Assembly (NCBI GenBank): GCA_013115135.1
Contig: JABANP010000088.1
Location: 62,001-126,000, forward strand
Source of the DNA: Perkinsus olseni
Lineage: Eukaryota; Perkinsozoa; Perkinsida; Perkinsidae
Direction: 5' to 3'
DNA: 64,000 nt
Part shown: positions 62,500 through 64,000 of the stretch, piece after piece
How positions within the stretch are numbered: position 1 is the stretch's first letter
Layout of the letters: each line of letters opens with the position of its first letter
Notes under the pieces: generated by a model
Told to the model about the DNA's origin: nothing
Databases searched by the model: none
Seen by the model: the letters and a program-made list of their open reading frames with translations, nothing else
Position numbers and translations under genes: made by a program

Positions 62500-63395
62500 A
62501 GAAAAAATGGTAACCTGGCTACTGTCCGGAATTAAGAAGTCCCCAATGGATGCAGTATCTTCCGGCCCCGCAGCGCCGCTTGGCGGCTGACTCGGTGAAG
62601 AGGCGACCGCTTCGATGTCGAGATACTCCATTGCGACGAAAAATCTGATATTTTGATCGAATGATCAGCTAATTATTATATATTTTTTTCAGAAAATAGA
62701 TTATAGATTATATCCATTGGATATTATAGATTTTCAGTTGTTCGATCGATCAATTGATCAATTCGGGCGAAACGGTCTGGGCGTACAATCCCTTCACGGG
62801 TCGATGAGTGCAAACAGCAAGAAGGAAAAATAGATCCATTTTGCGTTGCGGAAGCGTTTATACAATTCGCTGATCATGAAACACACTGCCCTCCAATTGA
62901 TGAGAGAGCTGCACTCGGGAAGTATATCACACGGCTCTTATCGACCCCTTGCTATATCACTATTACAAATAAAACGCAACAATAGAGACATACAATCTTA
63001 GAAACATACAGAGAACTTCTCATCCACAGCGATTGATGGTAGTTGGGTACCTATATTTACGCTGTATCGAGAGATAACACCGATAGGACGCCATTCACGG
63101 AATAGAGTAACACGATGGGTCACGAGTCCGAGTGACTGAGGAGAAAGGCCTGAAATGCTGAAAGAGTTTGGACAGCACATCCGATGGAAGACCTGACGTA
63201 CCTCGTGCTATGACACCCTTTAAAGACGATAAGCGTCAATCTTTGGGGACATCTGCTACCCCGACAAGCTGCGTCGTAGGCACGTAATAAGCTGGCGGGA
63301 CGAGACAGCCGACGAGCTGGGAGAATAAGAACCTAAGAGACAAATACACGCCATGTGTGATGGACCGGAGATTGCAACGGGTGGGTTACCAAAGG
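62500..63395. other. Non-coding stretch with an AT-rich island
   Basis: 62640-62770 is strongly AT rich, unlike its surroundings, with palindromic GATCAATTGATC near 62755. The rest has no recognised gene. It may include the end of the Tc1-like element on the right, but no terminal inverted repeat could be fixed. Confidence 0.35.
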
Positions 63396-64000
63396 CTAGT
63401 AGTCGATTAGGCCGCCACGAGTAGCCTGGAGGGCCTGTAGTCTTCTCGGCATCGTATTTATTAAGCTGTTGGTATCAATAGACCGGAAGATTCGGCGGAC
63501 TGGCTCAATAAAGTCGGCTTCCGTTGTACACGGATGGCTAGCCGTCGCTTCGGCACGAAGTCGGCCTTTCAATACACTGAAGGCATTTTCAATCGGGTTG
63601 ATGTCAGGGCTGCGTACCGGATACGCAGCATATTTGCATCCTGCTTTCTCCAAAGCCTGCATACAGGCTTTGTCTTTTGACTCGCGAAATTATCCGCGAT
63701 GATAACCTTTCGGTTATCGTGGTTTTCCCTGCATCTTTCCTGCAACCTCGGAATAGCATCCCGCTGCAACACTCCGCAATACGATGCTGCAGAACTATCC
63801 CTAATCTTCACGATATCTGATTGCTGGCCGTATCCAGTCATCCCCACGAACTTCACCATACAGCTGCATGAAAAGCAGCTTCTGAATGTATGAGCAGCCA
63901 GCGTTGGATGCGTCCAGGTTCGCTCTCGGGCACTGGCCCGGGTACCATGCTTGTCGAAGCCTATCGATACACCATCAAGATATAAGCCAACACCGTGACG
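63396..64000 (-). mobile_element. Tc1/mariner-type transposase, degenerate and cut by the window edge
   Basis: Reading from 64000 down: YLDGVSIGFDKHG (first catalytic Asp), MVKFVGMTGYGQQSDIVKI, VIIADNFASQ (second Asp), then after a one-base frame change near 63690 KAGCKYAAYPVRSPDINPIE and NAFSVLKGRL (third acidic residue, Glu), ending at the stop 63396. The D-to-E spacing is about 34-35 residues, as in DD34E Tc1 elements. The N-terminal DNA-binding domain lies outside the window. The frame change suggests an inactive copy. Confidence 0.8.

Overview
The window is nuclear DNA of a eukaryotic microbe, most likely an alveolate and best matched to a perkinsid (Perkinsus-like). The reasons: genes are split by many short GT-AG introns packed with CAT/ATG trinucleotide repeats; the code is standard; base composition is near even; a close relative of the apicomplexan Kelch13 protein is present; and folate genes are fused (glutamine amidotransferase plus chorismate-binding domain). 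No ribosomal RNA, bacterial operon, ribosome binding site or CRISPR array is seen. The organism assignment is inference.

Left part (1-36 kb) is gene dense on both strands: a PabA-PabB type aminodeoxychorismate synthase (cut by the left edge), an OST3/OST6 oligosaccharyltransferase subunit, a GID8-like CTLH subunit of a GID/CTLH ubiquitin ligase, a small secreted cysteine-rich protein, the Kelch13-like protein with a tRNA-Phe gene inside one intron, a tandem pair of secreted CPAF/S41-like proteases, a PDK1-like kinase, two unrecognised genes (one secreted), a WBP11-like splicing protein, methionine aminopeptidase 1, a Nup107-like nucleoporin, ITPase, an unknown gene and ACMSD of the kynurenine pathway.

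Middle (36-56 kb): two tandem genes for V-ATPase catalytic subunit A, almost identical except for exon 1 and separated by a spacer with a 65/68-bp minisatellite; an unidentified gene; then two tandem copies of a large secreted coiled-coil protein sharing a nearly identical ~3.2-kb 3' half but with diverged 5' halves. Both pairs look like recent duplication or gene conversion that stopped short of the 5' ends.

Right part (56-64 kb) is gene poor and transposon rich. It holds tyrosine-recombinase fragments, two copies of an unusual terminal-inverted-repeat element (arms made of a degenerate 15-bp tandem repeat around CTCGTACAC, perfect 8-bp target duplications, a tRNA-like module and a hairpin in the centre), a third unrelated 626-bp element nested in one copy with a 3-bp target duplication, an inverted remnant of the same arm, and a degenerate Tc1/mariner transposase running off the right edge. 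This element family is the best candidate for something undescribed.

Several otherwise conserved genes carry single-base indels, mostly in short homopolymers. These may be assembly errors or real lesions and affect how exact gene models can be. Exon boundaries are read by eye; gene ends are given as first to last supported coding base.
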